Below are positions 31,723 to 40,218 of a stretch of 64,000 nucleotides of DNA, piece by piece. The translations under genes and the position numbers were made by a program. Under the pieces are notes generated by a model. It ran no database searches and was not told the DNA's origin. It was given only the letters and a program-made list of their open reading frames with translations. Origin of the DNA: DATFQI01 sp963816955 (GTDB lineage: Bacteria; Actinomycetota; Thermoleophilia; Solirubrobacterales; Solirubrobacteraceae). The DNA lies in NCBI GenBank assembly GCA_963816955.1, contig CAWFME010000005.1, positions 1,178,001 to 1,242,000 on the forward strand. Reading direction: 5' to 3'. How positions within the stretch are numbered: position 1 is the first letter of the stretch; the number at the start of each line of letters is the position of its first letter.

Positions 31723-33270
31723 CTAACCGACCTCGGCGCCGTCGCCACCCGAGAACTGGCTCAGGCGGAAGACGACGAACTCGGCCGGCTTGACGGGCGC
31801 GATGCCGATCTCGCAGATGACCTGGCCGGCCTCGATGACCTCGGGCGGGTTGGTCTCCGCGTCGCACTTGACGAAGAACGCCTGGGCCGGCGTGGCGCCG
31901 AACAGCGCGCCCTCGTTCCAGGTGCGGGTGAGGAAGTTCGAGACCGCGATCCGGAGCTGGATCCACAGCTTCTCGTCGTTGGGCTCGAACACGCTCCACT
32001 GCGTGCCCTCCATGATCGACTCGGCGACGTAGTTGAAGAGCCGCCGGACGTTGATGTAGCGCCACTCGGGGTCGCTCGAGAGGGTGCGCGCGCCCCAGAT
32101 CCGGATGCCCCGGCCCGGGAAGGACCGGATGCAGTTGATCCCGACCTTGTTGAGCCCGCCCTGCTCGGCCTGCGTGATCTGGAAGCCGAGGCCGTTGACG
32201 CCCATCGTGACCTCGTTCGCCGGGGCCTTGTGGACTCCGCGCGTCGAGTCGGTGCGGCACCAGACGCCGGCCACGTGGCCGGACGGCGGCACCAGCATCG
32301 GCTGGTTGGTCAGCGGGTTCATGACCTCGAGCCACGGGTAGTAGAGCGCCGCGAACTTCGAGTCGTAGCCAGCGGTGTTCATGCGCCACTCGAGGATGTC
32401 CTGCGGGAGCATGTCGGGCGGGCAGTCGAGGATCGCCATGCGGTCGCCGGCGTTCTCGCAGTGGGCGATCATCTTGCCCTGCAGATCGCGGATCTGCGCG
32501 TCGTCGCCGAGGCTCATGATGTCCGGCATCACGACCATCGTGATCTCGTCGACGGCCGCGAGGCCGCCCATGCCCTGGCGGCGGGCCACGTCGCCCTCGA
32601 AGTGGGTCGGCTTGACCTTGTCGGGCTGGATCGACGGCTTCGACAGCGTGTAGCTGCCGGTGGCCGGGACGCGCTGCGCCTCGGGCAGCGACGCGCCGGT
32701 CTCCTCGATCTTGACCAGCTTGGAGGCCGAGTTGACCTTCGTCGCGATGTTCGTGCGGCCCTTCTTGAGCGTCAGGCCCTCGTGCTCCTCCTTCTCGGAG
32801 CCGGAGGAGACGACGAGCTTGTAGGTCTTGTCGCCGTCCTTCTCGCCCGCCGAGGGCTCCTCGGTGAGCTCGACCTTGACGTCGCCGTTGCCGGCCTCGA
32901 GCGCGACCACGCGGAACGTCTCGACGCTGGCGTCGGCCGCTGCCGGCAGCGCCGCGCGCGGGGCCGCCGCATTGCCGCCGCCGTCGTCGCCCACGCGGAC
33001 GACCCAGCACAGGTTGCCGCCGTTCTGGAAGAACCCGTAGACGGAGTGGGCGAGGTAGGCGCCGTCCATGAACGGCCCGTTGTCGGGCTCGTTGGGATCG
33101 CCGAAGATCTTCGCGAACTGGGTCCAGTTCGAGATCCGCATCGGGGTGTTGACCGGACCGCCGGGCGCGAGGCCCACAAAGGCGGCGATCGACGTGCTGA
33201 CCCCCTCGATCGGCTTGCTTGCTGATGGGACTTCCTCGACGTAGACGCCGGGAGTCAGGTACGTCGGCAT
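31723..33270 (-). CDS. Contractile tail sheath protein
   Basis: A 515-aa sheath subunit that contracts to drive the tube outward. The N-terminus MPTYLTPGVYVEEVPSASKP is the hallmark of phage and CIS sheaths. The C-terminal core shows GRGIRIWGARTLSSDPEWRY, NVRRLFNYVAESIMEGTQW and the final donor strand region AEFVVFRLSQFSGG. A variable outer domain of about 150 residues is inserted (about 100-250). A single sheath gene is present, where Afp/PVC have three. It starts one base after the receiver gene stops. Confidence 0.96.
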   Translation of the reverse strand: MPTYLTPGVYVEEVPSASKPIEGVSTSIAAFVGLAPGGPVNTPMRISNWTQFAKIFGDPNEPDNGPFMDGAYLAHSVYGFFQNGGNLCWVVRVGDDGGGNAAAPRAALPAAADASVETFRVVALEAGNGDVKVELTEEPSAGEKDGDKTYKLVVSSGSEKEEHEGLTLKKGRTNIATKVNSASKLVKIEETGASLPEAQRVPATGSYTLSKPSIQPDKVKPTHFEGDVARRQGMGGLAAVDEITMVVMPDIMSLGDDAQIRDLQGKMIAHCENAGDRMAILDCPPDMLPQDILEWRMNTAGYDSKFAALYYPWLEVMNPLTNQPMLVPPSGHVAGVWCRTDSTRGVHKAPANEVTMGVNGLGFQITQAEQGGLNKVGINCIRSFPGRGIRIWGARTLSSDPEWRYINVRRLFNYVAESIMEGTQWSVFEPNDEKLWIQLRIAVSNFLTRTWNEGALFGATPAQAFFVKCDAETNPPEVIEAGQVICEIGIAPVKPAEFVVFRLSQFSGGDGAEVG

Positions 33271-33271
33271 G

Positions 33272-33649
33272 TCACTCCTCCACTCGCTGGATGTGTCTGG
33301 TGTTCAACTCGCTCCGAAGCCGCTCCAGAACAGGAGCGGAGACCCGGCGCGAGTCGTTTGAGACCGGGTCGATCACTTCCATCTCGTCCTCCTCGCGCGC
33401 CCAGAGCACGACCGTCGTGTCCGGGGACGCCCCCGCGACGAGGCGGCCGAGCTGGTGCGCCGATCCGCCGTCGAGGTCGAGGAAGACGATGTCGGGGCGG
33501 AGGCGATGGACCTCCCCGACGATGGCGCTCGGCCGATCCTCCTGGCCGATCACCTCGCAGCCCTGCTCCGTCAGCACCCGGCGCATCCCCATTCGCATGA
33601 TGGGTCCGAGGTTCCCGAGCAGGATGCGCGGCCGGCGGGCGTGGTCCAT
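33272..33649 (-). CDS. Degenerate receiver-domain protein in the CIS operon
   Basis: A 125-aa stand-alone receiver-like protein with no output domain. The fold is readable as RILLGNLGPIMRMGMRRVL, EVIGQEDRPSAIV, PDIVFLDLDGG and TTVVLWAREEDE. The central Asp is present, but the acidic pair expected at the end of strand 1 is replaced by GN, so metal-dependent phosphorylation is doubtful. The ATG at 33649 is chosen because upstream residues in the open frame overlap the previous gene antisense. Coupled one base before the sheath gene, it may control sheath production or assembly; that is an inference. Confidence 0.75.
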   Translation of the reverse strand: MDHARRPRILLGNLGPIMRMGMRRVLTEQGCEVIGQEDRPSAIVGEVHRLRPDIVFLDLDGGSAHQLGRLVAGASPDTTVVLWAREEDEMEVIDPVSNDSRRVSAPVLERLRSELNTRHIQRVEE

Positions 33650-33719
33650 CGCCGCAAGCCTCCCTGGATCACCGGGTTTCCGGCAAGAGCCGATCGGGCA
33701 TCGTCCACTGCCCGTTCGG

Positions 33720-34613
33720 TCATCCGCGCTTGCCGCTCTTCCGGCCGCCCGCCGCGGCTTTGCCGCCGTCGAGGACGATGTCCACCATGGCGCCCGGCAC
33801 GTCGAGGTCCGCAGTGGCCTCACGACCGTCGAGCGTGCGGGCGACGAGCTTGTGGCGGCCCGGCGTCAGGCGGTCGAAGCGGAAGCGCCCCTCGGCGTCC
33901 GAGGAGGTCATGATCCCGGCGTCGGGGAGGGCGACCCAGACGTCCTTCAGCGGCTCGCCGTCGCCGTCGGCCACGGTGCCGCCGGTGCGGTGCATCTCGA
34001 CCACCGCGCGGGGCGGCGCGTCGAGCAGCCGGGCGCGCAGGGTCTGCGTGCGGACCTGGGGCGCCGTGCGGCGCACGCCGGCCTCCACGGTGAGCCGGAC
34101 GACGTAGTCCAGCGACGCCTTGTACTGGCCGCCGATCGCCGTCCAGAAGTCCGCCTTGTCGCCCTTGGCCTGGCCGACCTTCGTCTTGATCGACATCGAC
34201 TGCGAGCCGTTGCGCAGGCGGCCGTTGAGGGCGTCCTCGGGGAGGTGGGGATAGGCGTAGAGGACCGCCAGCACCTGGGAGAGGAGGCGGTGCTCGTCCT
34301 CGACGGCCTGCGCCCACGCCGTGATCGAGTAGGAGATCTCCATCACCAGCGGCGGCGGACCCTCCACCCACTCGTCGCCGACGCGCTGGCGGGTCCAGCC
34401 CGACGGGCGGTCCTCCTCGGACTCGCGCATGTCGTAGAGGAAGAGGTTCACCGCCGGCGCCGACAGCTGGCCTGACCATTCCCGGGTCGGCGCGTCGAAC
34501 GCGATCTCGATGCCCTCGAAGCCGTGGCGCCCGAGCTCGTCCTTGAGCATCCCGCGCAACGTCTCGTCGAGGTCGGCGAGCATCGTGTTGAGCGGCACCT
34601 CGACGGTCAGCAT
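33720..34613 (-). CDS. CIS cap/tail terminator protein (DUF4255, Pvc16-like) with C-terminal carboxypeptidase-regulatory-like domain
   Basis: A 297-aa protein. Residues about 1-190 are the DUF4255/Pvc16 N domain (MLADLDETLRGMLKDELGRH, APAVNLFLYDMRESEED, YSITAWAQAVEDEHRLLSQV), which caps the sheath and tube in CIS particles. Residues about 205-285 resemble the CarboxypepD_reg beta-sandwich (GEPLKDVWVALPDAG, DAEGRFRFDRLTPGRHKLVA), a known extension in actinobacterial members. It is the first gene of the operon, with TAGGGT six bases before the ATG, so the operon mRNA may be leaderless. Confidence 0.85.
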   Translation of the reverse strand: MLTVEVPLNTMLADLDETLRGMLKDELGRHGFEGIEIAFDAPTREWSGQLSAPAVNLFLYDMRESEEDRPSGWTRQRVGDEWVEGPPPLVMEISYSITAWAQAVEDEHRLLSQVLAVLYAYPHLPEDALNGRLRNGSQSMSIKTKVGQAKGDKADFWTAIGGQYKASLDYVVRLTVEAGVRRTAPQVRTQTLRARLLDAPPRAVVEMHRTGGTVADGDGEPLKDVWVALPDAGIMTSSDAEGRFRFDRLTPGRHKLVARTLDGREATADLDVPGAMVDIVLDGGKAAAGGRKSGKRG

Positions 34614-34699
34614 GGGCCGACCCTAAACAGATTCGTGGGTCTCGCGGCGAAAATTCGTGCGTACTTCCGTGCAGATCACGGTGTAGGTTCGCCGCGCAG
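34614..34699. promoter_or_regulatory. Divergent promoter region: CIS operon / methyltransferase
   Basis: On the minus strand TAGGGT (34620-34625) lies 6 bases before the cap gene ATG. On the plus strand TAGGTT (34684-34689) lies 10 bases before the methyltransferase ATG. The 86-bp region has no obvious long palindrome. It is the only clear promoter for the 22-kb operon. Confidence 0.55.
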
Positions 34700-36124
34700 A
34701 TGACTGCCCGCACCACGTATGACGAGGTCCGCTACTCCAACTTCCCGTACGCGCAGACCCATCCCGACCGGCTCGCGACGGTCGCGGCGCTGCACGGGCT
34801 CTCGACGCCGGACCCGGCCACGGCGCGGGTGCTGGAGCTCGGCTGCGGCGCGGGCGGCAACCTGATCGCGATGGCGGTCGCGACGCCGGGGATCTCCGCG
34901 CTCGGGGTCGACCTCGCCGCCGGGCCGATCGCCGAGGGGCGCGAGACGATCGAGGCCGTCGGCCTCGAGAACATCGAGCTGCGCCAGGGCGACATCGCCC
35001 AGCTGCGCGACGGGCAGCTCGGCGAGTTCGACTTCGTGATCGCCCACGGCGTGTACGCGTGGATCCCCGAGCCGGTGCGGCACGACCTGCTGGCCGCGAT
35101 CCACAGCCACCTCGCGGCGGACGGCATCGCCTTCGTCTCCTACAACGCGCACCCCGGTGGCTATGTGCGGCGGGCGCTGCGCGACGCGGGCCTGTGGTTC
35201 GCCGGGGACATCGAGAACCCGGCCGAGCGCGCCGAGCGCGCGCGCGAGCTCTACAAGTTCGTCTGGGACAACCGCGCGGGCACCGAGGACTGGTGGGGCG
35301 GCATGCTGCAGAGCCAGCTCGACGCGTTCGCGCACGGCCCGCTGCACCGGCTCGTGCACGACGAGCTCGGCGAGTTCTGGGCGCCCGTGTGGTTCGCGGA
35401 CTTCGCGCGCCGGGCCGCGGACTGCGGCCTCACCTACGTCGGCGACGCGGATCTCACCAACCTGCTGCCGGGCCGGCTGCCGCCCTCCGTGGTCGGCGAC
35501 GTCGACGCGTTCTCGGGCGGCGACCGGATCGCGCGCGAGCAGGTGATCGACATCCTGCGCTGCGTCTTCTTCCGCCAGTCCGTCGTCTGCCGCGACAGCC
35601 GCACGGCCAGCGACGAGGCGGTCGTGGACGCGCTCGCGTCGCTGCACTACGGGGCGCGCCCCGGGGCGCCGGAGGGAGAGGCCCCCGCCGGCCTGCTGGC
35701 CTCGGTGGTCGCGCTGCTGCGCTCGTGCGAGCCTGACACGGTCGCCTTCGCCGACCTGCGCGCGGCGACCGGCGCCGGTCACGACGACCTCTGCGAGGCG
35801 CTGCGCGAGGGCTTCTTGGCCGAGCTCGTGATGCCGCACCGCACGCCGCTGCGGGCGATCCGCATCGGGGAGGTGGAGCGCCCGGTCGCCAGCCCGCTCG
35901 CCCGCTGGCAGGCGGGCCGGCAGTCGGAGGTCACGAGCATGGCCTACACGAACGTGCACATGGAGGAGCCCGCCGCGCGCGTGCTGCTCGAGCTGCTCGA
36001 CGGGACGCGCGACCGCGAGGCGATCCGCGCGGAGTTCCAGGCCCGCACCGGCATCCCGATCACGCCCCAGGACCTCGACACGAACCTCGAGGCGCTCGCC
36101 AAGCTCTTCCTGTTGACGGCGTAA
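34700..36124 (+). CDS. SAM-dependent methyltransferase with protein-lysine methyltransferase regulatory-type domain
   Basis: A 474-aa protein. The class I Rossmann domain (about 15-190) shows VLELGCGAGGNLIAMA (motif I), LGVDLA, and FDFVIAHGVYAWIPEPVR. The middle (about 210-320) carries the predicted methyltransferase regulatory domain of the PKMT family (LYKFVWDN, VHDELGEFWAPVWFADF), and the C-terminus repeats a winged-helix-like DGTRDREAIRAEF region. Family members methylate lysines of outer-membrane or surface proteins in other bacteria. Being divergent from the CIS operon and sharing its promoter region, it may modify a CIS component; the target is unknown. Confidence 0.8.
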   Translation: MTARTTYDEVRYSNFPYAQTHPDRLATVAALHGLSTPDPATARVLELGCGAGGNLIAMAVATPGISALGVDLAAGPIAEGRETIEAVGLENIELRQGDIAQLRDGQLGEFDFVIAHGVYAWIPEPVRHDLLAAIHSHLAADGIAFVSYNAHPGGYVRRALRDAGLWFAGDIENPAERAERARELYKFVWDNRAGTEDWWGGMLQSQLDAFAHGPLHRLVHDELGEFWAPVWFADFARRAADCGLTYVGDADLTNLLPGRLPPSVVGDVDAFSGGDRIAREQVIDILRCVFFRQSVVCRDSRTASDEAVVDALASLHYGARPGAPEGEAPAGLLASVVALLRSCEPDTVAFADLRAATGAGHDDLCEALREGFLAELVMPHRTPLRAIRIGEVERPVASPLARWQAGRQSEVTSMAYTNVHMEEPAARVLLELLDGTRDREAIRAEFQARTGIPITPQDLDTNLEALAKLFLLTA

Positions 36125-36178
36125 GTCTTCTGACGCCCGCGGCGGCGCCGGCTGCGCGCGCGGGCGGCGCGGCCGGCC

Positions 36179-37183
36179 CTAGAAGATGCCGTGCTCGCGC
36201 ACGTGCGGCAGCAGCGGGGTGTCGAACAGGAGCACGAGCAGGCCGCGGTGCAGCTCGGTCGCGTGGCGCCGGACGTCGCGGAAGACGGCCGACTCGTGGG
36301 CGGTCTCCTTCGTGAGCGCCTCGAGCTCGCCGCGGCGCTCGGGGTCGTCGAGCACGCCGAGCCAGCGGTCGTAGGCGCCGAGCGCGCGCACGCCGGCGTC
36401 GCGCGCGTCGCAGTCCAGGAACGCGGCGGCCAGCCGGTCGGTCGCGGGGGCGGCGAGCTGGGCGGCCAGGTACTCGCGCCGCTCCTCGCGGCCGAAGCGG
36501 TGGGTCTGCAGCAGCGGCACCAGCCCGGCGGCGAACAGCACCTTGCGCGAGGTCCGCAGCTTGGCGTTGCGGATGCCCCACTTCTCGCCGCCCTCACGCT
36601 CCTTGCCGACGAAGTCGACGCAGATCGTCCGCCAGTAGCGGATCAGGTCGTTGAGGAAGAAGCGCGGCGGCCGGTACGCGCGGTCGGCGTCCTCGAGATA
36701 GCCGTCCAGCACCCGCTCCCAGCAGCGCCGGTGCACCTCGTCGCCCGCGACCGGCTGGGATTCGAGCATCAGCAGCATCCGCCGCGTCAGGTTGGCGTTG
36801 GAGTCGGCGTCGAGCCCGATCCGAGACAGCAGGTCGTCGCAGAAGATCAGCCCGCCGAACACGCCGCTGCGGCCGGGCCCGCGCGTACCGTCGCCGAGCG
36901 CGTCCGCGAGCGCCGCCGGCTCGGGCTCCACGCCCTCCCGCTCGGGGCCGTCGACGAGCAGCGCCCAGTCGTCGTCGGAGCCCCGGGTCAGCTCACCGCG
37001 CCCCCAGGAGCCGAACAGCACCACGGACGCTCCCGGGTCGAGCGGCAGCCCGGTCAGCGCCGCCCGCCGGGCCGCGACCGCGGCACGCGTGCCAGCACGC
37101 GCGGCCAGCAGGTTGGGCAGATCGGCCCCGAGGCGCTCGAGCGCGCCCGCAGGGTCGATCGTCACGCTGGACGCGGCGCTCAT
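36179..37183 (-). CDS. Nucleotidyltransferase-domain protein
   Basis: A 334-aa protein with a Pol-beta-type nucleotidyltransferase core: VVLFGSWGRGELTRGSDDDW (about 55-74) gives the GS motif and the D-x-D metal ligands. The rest is helical, with YRPPRFFLNDLIRYWRTIC and KWGIRNAKLRTSRKVLFAAG. This layout resembles DUF294-like putative nucleotidyltransferases rather than antitoxin MntA types. No partner HEPN gene is adjacent. The ATG at 37183 has TAGGGT (37193-37198) nine bases upstream on its strand, suggesting a leaderless mRNA. Confidence 0.75.
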   Translation of the reverse strand: MSAASSVTIDPAGALERLGADLPNLLAARAGTRAAVAARRAALTGLPLDPGASVVLFGSWGRGELTRGSDDDWALLVDGPEREGVEPEPAALADALGDGTRGPGRSGVFGGLIFCDDLLSRIGLDADSNANLTRRMLLMLESQPVAGDEVHRRCWERVLDGYLEDADRAYRPPRFFLNDLIRYWRTICVDFVGKEREGGEKWGIRNAKLRTSRKVLFAAGLVPLLQTHRFGREERREYLAAQLAAPATDRLAAAFLDCDARDAGVRALGAYDRWLGVLDDPERRGELEALTKETAHESAVFRDVRRHATELHRGLLVLLFDTPLLPHVREHGIF

Positions 37184-37221
37184 CGCGCGTGAACCCTACG
37201 CGGGCACGCACGGCCACCTCG

Positions 37222-37905
37222 TCAGGGCAGCGGGGCCTCGAGGATCCAGGGGACGTCCGGGCAGCGGCGCAGCAGCTCGGCGTAGCGCGTCTCGTGGTCG
37301 ACCGTCAGCGACACGTGGCGGCAGCCGTCGTCGACCGAGGACACGTGCAGGTGCCGCAGCCGGTCCGCGTAGGCGTCCAGCAGCCGCTCGCCGAGCTCCA
37401 TCGTCGGGTCGACCGACAGCACGTGCGCGACGTCGAGGCAGAAGCCGGCCTCGGGCAGCGCGGCGAAGTACGGCGCCAGCTCGGCGACCGTGCGGCCCGT
37501 GGCCTTGCGGGCGTCCATGTTCTCCAGCACCAGCGCCGGGCCGAGGGCCCGGTACGCGCGCGGGTCGTCCATCGCGTCCGGGTGCACGACGATCGCGTCC
37601 ACCAGCGGAGCGATCCGCGACAGCCGCCGCACCAGCTCCGACTCCGGCATCCGCAGGTGCTTCACGGGCGCGTGCACGCTCAGGTACGCGAACGGCAGCT
37701 CGGGCCGCGTGGCCAGGTAGGCCTCCAGGCCGGGCAGCTCCCGCTCCGACAGCGCCGCCAGCTCGGCCGCGAACGGCGAGGTCTGCAGCGCCTCGGCGAC
37801 GAGCGCCGGCCAGTCGTCGCGGCTGCCGGACATGTAGCCCGTCGACGCGCCCAGCGGATGATGCTGGGAGACGACTCCGGACTCGGCGAGCAGCGCAGGG
37901 ACCAT
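37222..37905 (-). CDS. Sugar phosphate isomerase/epimerase-like TIM-barrel protein
   Basis: A 227-aa protein of the xylose isomerase-like (AP endonuclease 2) superfamily. It lies within the typical fold: LPFAYLSVHAPVKHLRMPES, DAIVVHPDAMDDPR, LVLENMDARKATGRTV, GFCLDVAHVLSVDPTMELG and LRHLHVSSVDDG give His, Glu, Asp and His metal ligands in the expected order. It is about 40 residues shorter than usual. Substrate not predictable. TAGCCT lies nine bases before the ATG (37915-37920). Confidence 0.72.
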   Translation of the reverse strand: MVPALLAESGVVSQHHPLGASTGYMSGSRDDWPALVAEALQTSPFAAELAALSERELPGLEAYLATRPELPFAYLSVHAPVKHLRMPESELVRRLSRIAPLVDAIVVHPDAMDDPRAYRALGPALVLENMDARKATGRTVAELAPYFAALPEAGFCLDVAHVLSVDPTMELGERLLDAYADRLRHLHVSSVDDGCRHVSLTVDHETRYAELLRRCPDVPWILEAPLP

Positions 37906-37974
37906 GTCCGCCCAAGGCTACGGTGCGGGCCGGACGCGATCCTCGGAAGTCGCCGCACTATGGGCGTTTCGGTC

Positions 37975-38123
37975 CGTCAACGGCGTCTGGGTAGGGGAGC
38001 GAGGGAGCCGCCCGCAGCGCCTGCTCCCGACGCGAGGGGTCACTTGTTCAGCCTGAGCCTGAACAAGTGACCCCTCGATGCGGCCGGGGCGTTCCCCCAC
38101 TTCCCCACCCAGAGCCGTTGACG
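37975..38123. repeat. Nested inverted-repeat element A
   Basis: Outer arms: CGTCAACGGCGTCTGGGTAG (from 37975, continuing GGGAG) and its near reverse complement ending at 38123. Inner hairpin: CGAGGGGTCACTTGTTCAG (38033-38051) pairs perfectly with 38059-38077 across a 7-base loop. The outer arm core (GTCAAC-GC-CTGGGTAGGG) recurs in element B at 48408-48585. The element fills the 229-bp gap between two genes and contains no coding sequence I can support. Confidence 0.75.
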
Positions 38124-38134
38124 TCCGCTCCGGG

Positions 38135-39358
38135 CTACGCCCCCGGCCGGTCGCCGCGGGCGAGCTCCTGCTTGGCGACCGTCCGCAGGTGCACCTCGTC
38201 CGGCCCGTCGACGAGCCGCAAGGTCCGCGCCCCCGCATAGAAGCGGGCCAGCGGGAAGTCCTGCGAGACCCCGCCGCCGCCGTGCAGCTGGATCGCGCGG
38301 TCGATCACGTCGCAGGCCGCGCGCGCCGCGACGATCTTGATGGCGGCGACCTGCGCGCGGGCCGCACGCGCGCCGACGGTGTCGATCGCGTGCGCCGTGG
38401 CGAGCACGAGCAGGCGCGCCTGGTCGATCTGCATGCGCGACTCGGCGATCGCCGAGCGCACGAGGCCCTGGTCGGCGAGGGGCCGGCCGAACGCCTCGCG
38501 CGTGCGCGCGCGTTCCACCATCAGGTCGAGCGCCCGCTCGGCCATCCCGATCGCGCGCATGCAGTGGTGGATCCGGCCCGGGCCGAGGCGCGCCTGCGCG
38601 ATCGCGAAGCCGCCGCCCTCCTCGCCGACGAGGTTGGAGGCGGGCACCCGCACGCCCTCGAGCTGCAGCTCGACGTGGCCGTGCTGGTCGGTGTAGCCGA
38701 AGACCTGCATGTTGCGCACGACGGTCACGCCGGGCGCGTCCATCGGCACGAGCACGATCGAGTGCTGGGCATGGCGCGGGCCGTCGGGGTTCGAGCGCCC
38801 GAGCACGAGCGCGACCTTGCAGCGCTCGTCGGCGGCTCCGGTGATGAACCACTTGCGCGTGTCGATGACGTACTCGTCGCCCTCGCGGCGGATCGAGCCC
38901 GAGATGTTCGTCGCGTCCGACGAGGCCACCTCCGGCTCGGTCATCGCGAAGCACGAGCGGATCTCGCCCTCGAGCAGCGGCACCAGCCACTGCTCCTGCT
39001 GCTCGGGGGTGCCGAACATCGCCAGCACCTCCATGTTGCCCGTGTCGGGTGCGCCGCAGTTGAGCGACTCGGGCGCGATGTGCGGGCTGCGCCCGGTGAT
39101 CTCGGCCATGTGGGCGTAGTCGAGGTTGCTCAGCCCGGCGCCCCAGCGCTCGTCGGGCAGGAACAGGTTCCACAGCCCGCGCTTGCGCGCCTCGGTCTTG
39201 AGCTCCTCGACCACGGGCGGGAGCTTGTGCGGGTCGCCGCCCTCGGCGATCTGCCGCTCGTAGACCGGTTCGGCCGGATACACGTGGGAGTCCATGAAGG
39301 CGAGCAGGTCGTCGCGCAGCGCGGCCGCGCGCTCGGAGGGGGCGAGGTCCATGGGCAT
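38135..39358 (-). CDS. Acyl-CoA dehydrogenase (long-chain/ACAD11-like)
   Basis: A 407-aa FAD-dependent acyl-CoA dehydrogenase that introduces the trans-2 double bond in beta-oxidation. The FAD-binding signatures are CFAMTEPEVASSDATNISGS and KWFITGAADERCKVALVLG; the C-terminal helix bundle has EAFGRPLADQGLVRSAIAES and the signature AIQLHGGGGVSQDFPLARFY. The catalytic base position is in the IQLHGG...Y loop as in ACAD10/11-type enzymes. TAGGGT (39365-39370) is six bases before the ATG. Confidence 0.92.
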   Translation of the reverse strand: MPMDLAPSERAAALRDDLLAFMDSHVYPAEPVYERQIAEGGDPHKLPPVVEELKTEARKRGLWNLFLPDERWGAGLSNLDYAHMAEITGRSPHIAPESLNCGAPDTGNMEVLAMFGTPEQQEQWLVPLLEGEIRSCFAMTEPEVASSDATNISGSIRREGDEYVIDTRKWFITGAADERCKVALVLGRSNPDGPRHAQHSIVLVPMDAPGVTVVRNMQVFGYTDQHGHVELQLEGVRVPASNLVGEEGGGFAIAQARLGPGRIHHCMRAIGMAERALDLMVERARTREAFGRPLADQGLVRSAIAESRMQIDQARLLVLATAHAIDTVGARAARAQVAAIKIVAARAACDVIDRAIQLHGGGGVSQDFPLARFYAGARTLRLVDGPDEVHLRTVAKQELARGDRPGA

Positions 39359-39438
39359 GCCCGCACCCTATGCCGCCCCGCCACACAGGGGCGCCCCGCC
39401 GGGGGTCGCGGTCCGGCTCCGCGGGTAGCCTGCCCGGC

Positions 39439-40218
39439 GTGACCGAGATCCTCGACGACACGGGGCTCGACCCCGCCGTTCCCGCAGAGACCCCCGCGGA
39501 GCCGCGGCGCTGGTGGGGCCGCCCGCTCGCCGAGGTGCGCTGGCAGGCCGAGCTCGCGCGCCTGCTCGTGGACCCCGTGTTCCGCGGCGAGGGCGTCGAG
39601 CGGGGCGACGGGATGCCCGTCCTGCTGATGCCCGGCTTCCTGGCGGGCGACAACTCGCTCGGCGTCATGAGCGGCTGGCTGGAGCGGATGGGCTACGACC
39701 CGCACGGGTCCGGGATGGTCTTCAACGTCGACTGCTCCGACCGCGCGCTCGACCGGCTCGACGCCCGCCTCGCGGACATCCACGAGTGCACCGGCCGCCG
39801 CGTCGCGCTGATCGGCCACAGCCGCGGCGCGCACTTCGCCAAGGCGCTCGCGCACCGCCGGCGCGAGCGCGTCGCCGGCGTCGTCTCGCTCGGCGCGGGG
39901 CTGGACACCCCGTTCGACATCAGCCTGCCGACGAAGGCGGCCGTCGCCGCCGCCCGCGCGCTGCAGGCCCCGCGCCGGAAGCCCGGCTGCTTCACCGACG
40001 CCTGCGGCTGCGGCTTCGCGCGCGACTACGCCGGCGAGTTCCCCGCGTCGCTGCCGCTGACCTCGATCTACTCGCGCGGCGACGGCGTCGTCTGGTGGGA
40101 GGCGTGCGTGGTCCCGTACGCGCGCAACGTCGAGGTCACCGGCAGCCACGTCGGCCTGGCGTTCAACCGCAAGGCCTACCGGGCGGTCGCCGCGGCGCTC
40201 GCGGCGATGCCCCGCTAA
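39439..40218 (+). CDS. Alpha/beta hydrolase
   Basis: A 259-aa alpha/beta hydrolase. The nucleophile elbow is ALIGHSRGAHFA, after a conserved MPVLLMPGFLAGDNSLGVMS oxyanion region, and the C-terminal His is in GSHVGLAFN. Three cysteines (CFTDACGCGF) cluster before the acid residue. Related lipase-like proteins act on short acyl esters; substrate unknown. GTG 39439 is chosen because TAGCCT (39426-39431) lies seven bases upstream; the frame opens 23 codons earlier in non-conserved sequence. Confidence 0.8.
   Translation: MTEILDDTGLDPAVPAETPAEPRRWWGRPLAEVRWQAELARLLVDPVFRGEGVERGDGMPVLLMPGFLAGDNSLGVMSGWLERMGYDPHGSGMVFNVDCSDRALDRLDARLADIHECTGRRVALIGHSRGAHFAKALAHRRRERVAGVVSLGAGLDTPFDISLPTKAAVAAARALQAPRRKPGCFTDACGCGFARDYAGEFPASLPLTSIYSRGDGVVWWEACVVPYARNVEVTGSHVGLAFNRKAYRAVAAALAAMPR

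Noticed and set aside
22125..34613. Prophage
   Set aside because: Only tail-type genes are present; there is no capsid, portal, terminase, integrase or lysis cassette. The DUF4255, Pvc15-like and DUF4157 genes identify a CIS.
25187..34613. Type VI secretion system
   Set aside because: VgrG- and Hcp-like folds occur, but there is no TssJLM membrane complex, no ClpV and no paired TssBC sheath. A single long sheath, LysM hub and DUF4255 cap fit CIS.
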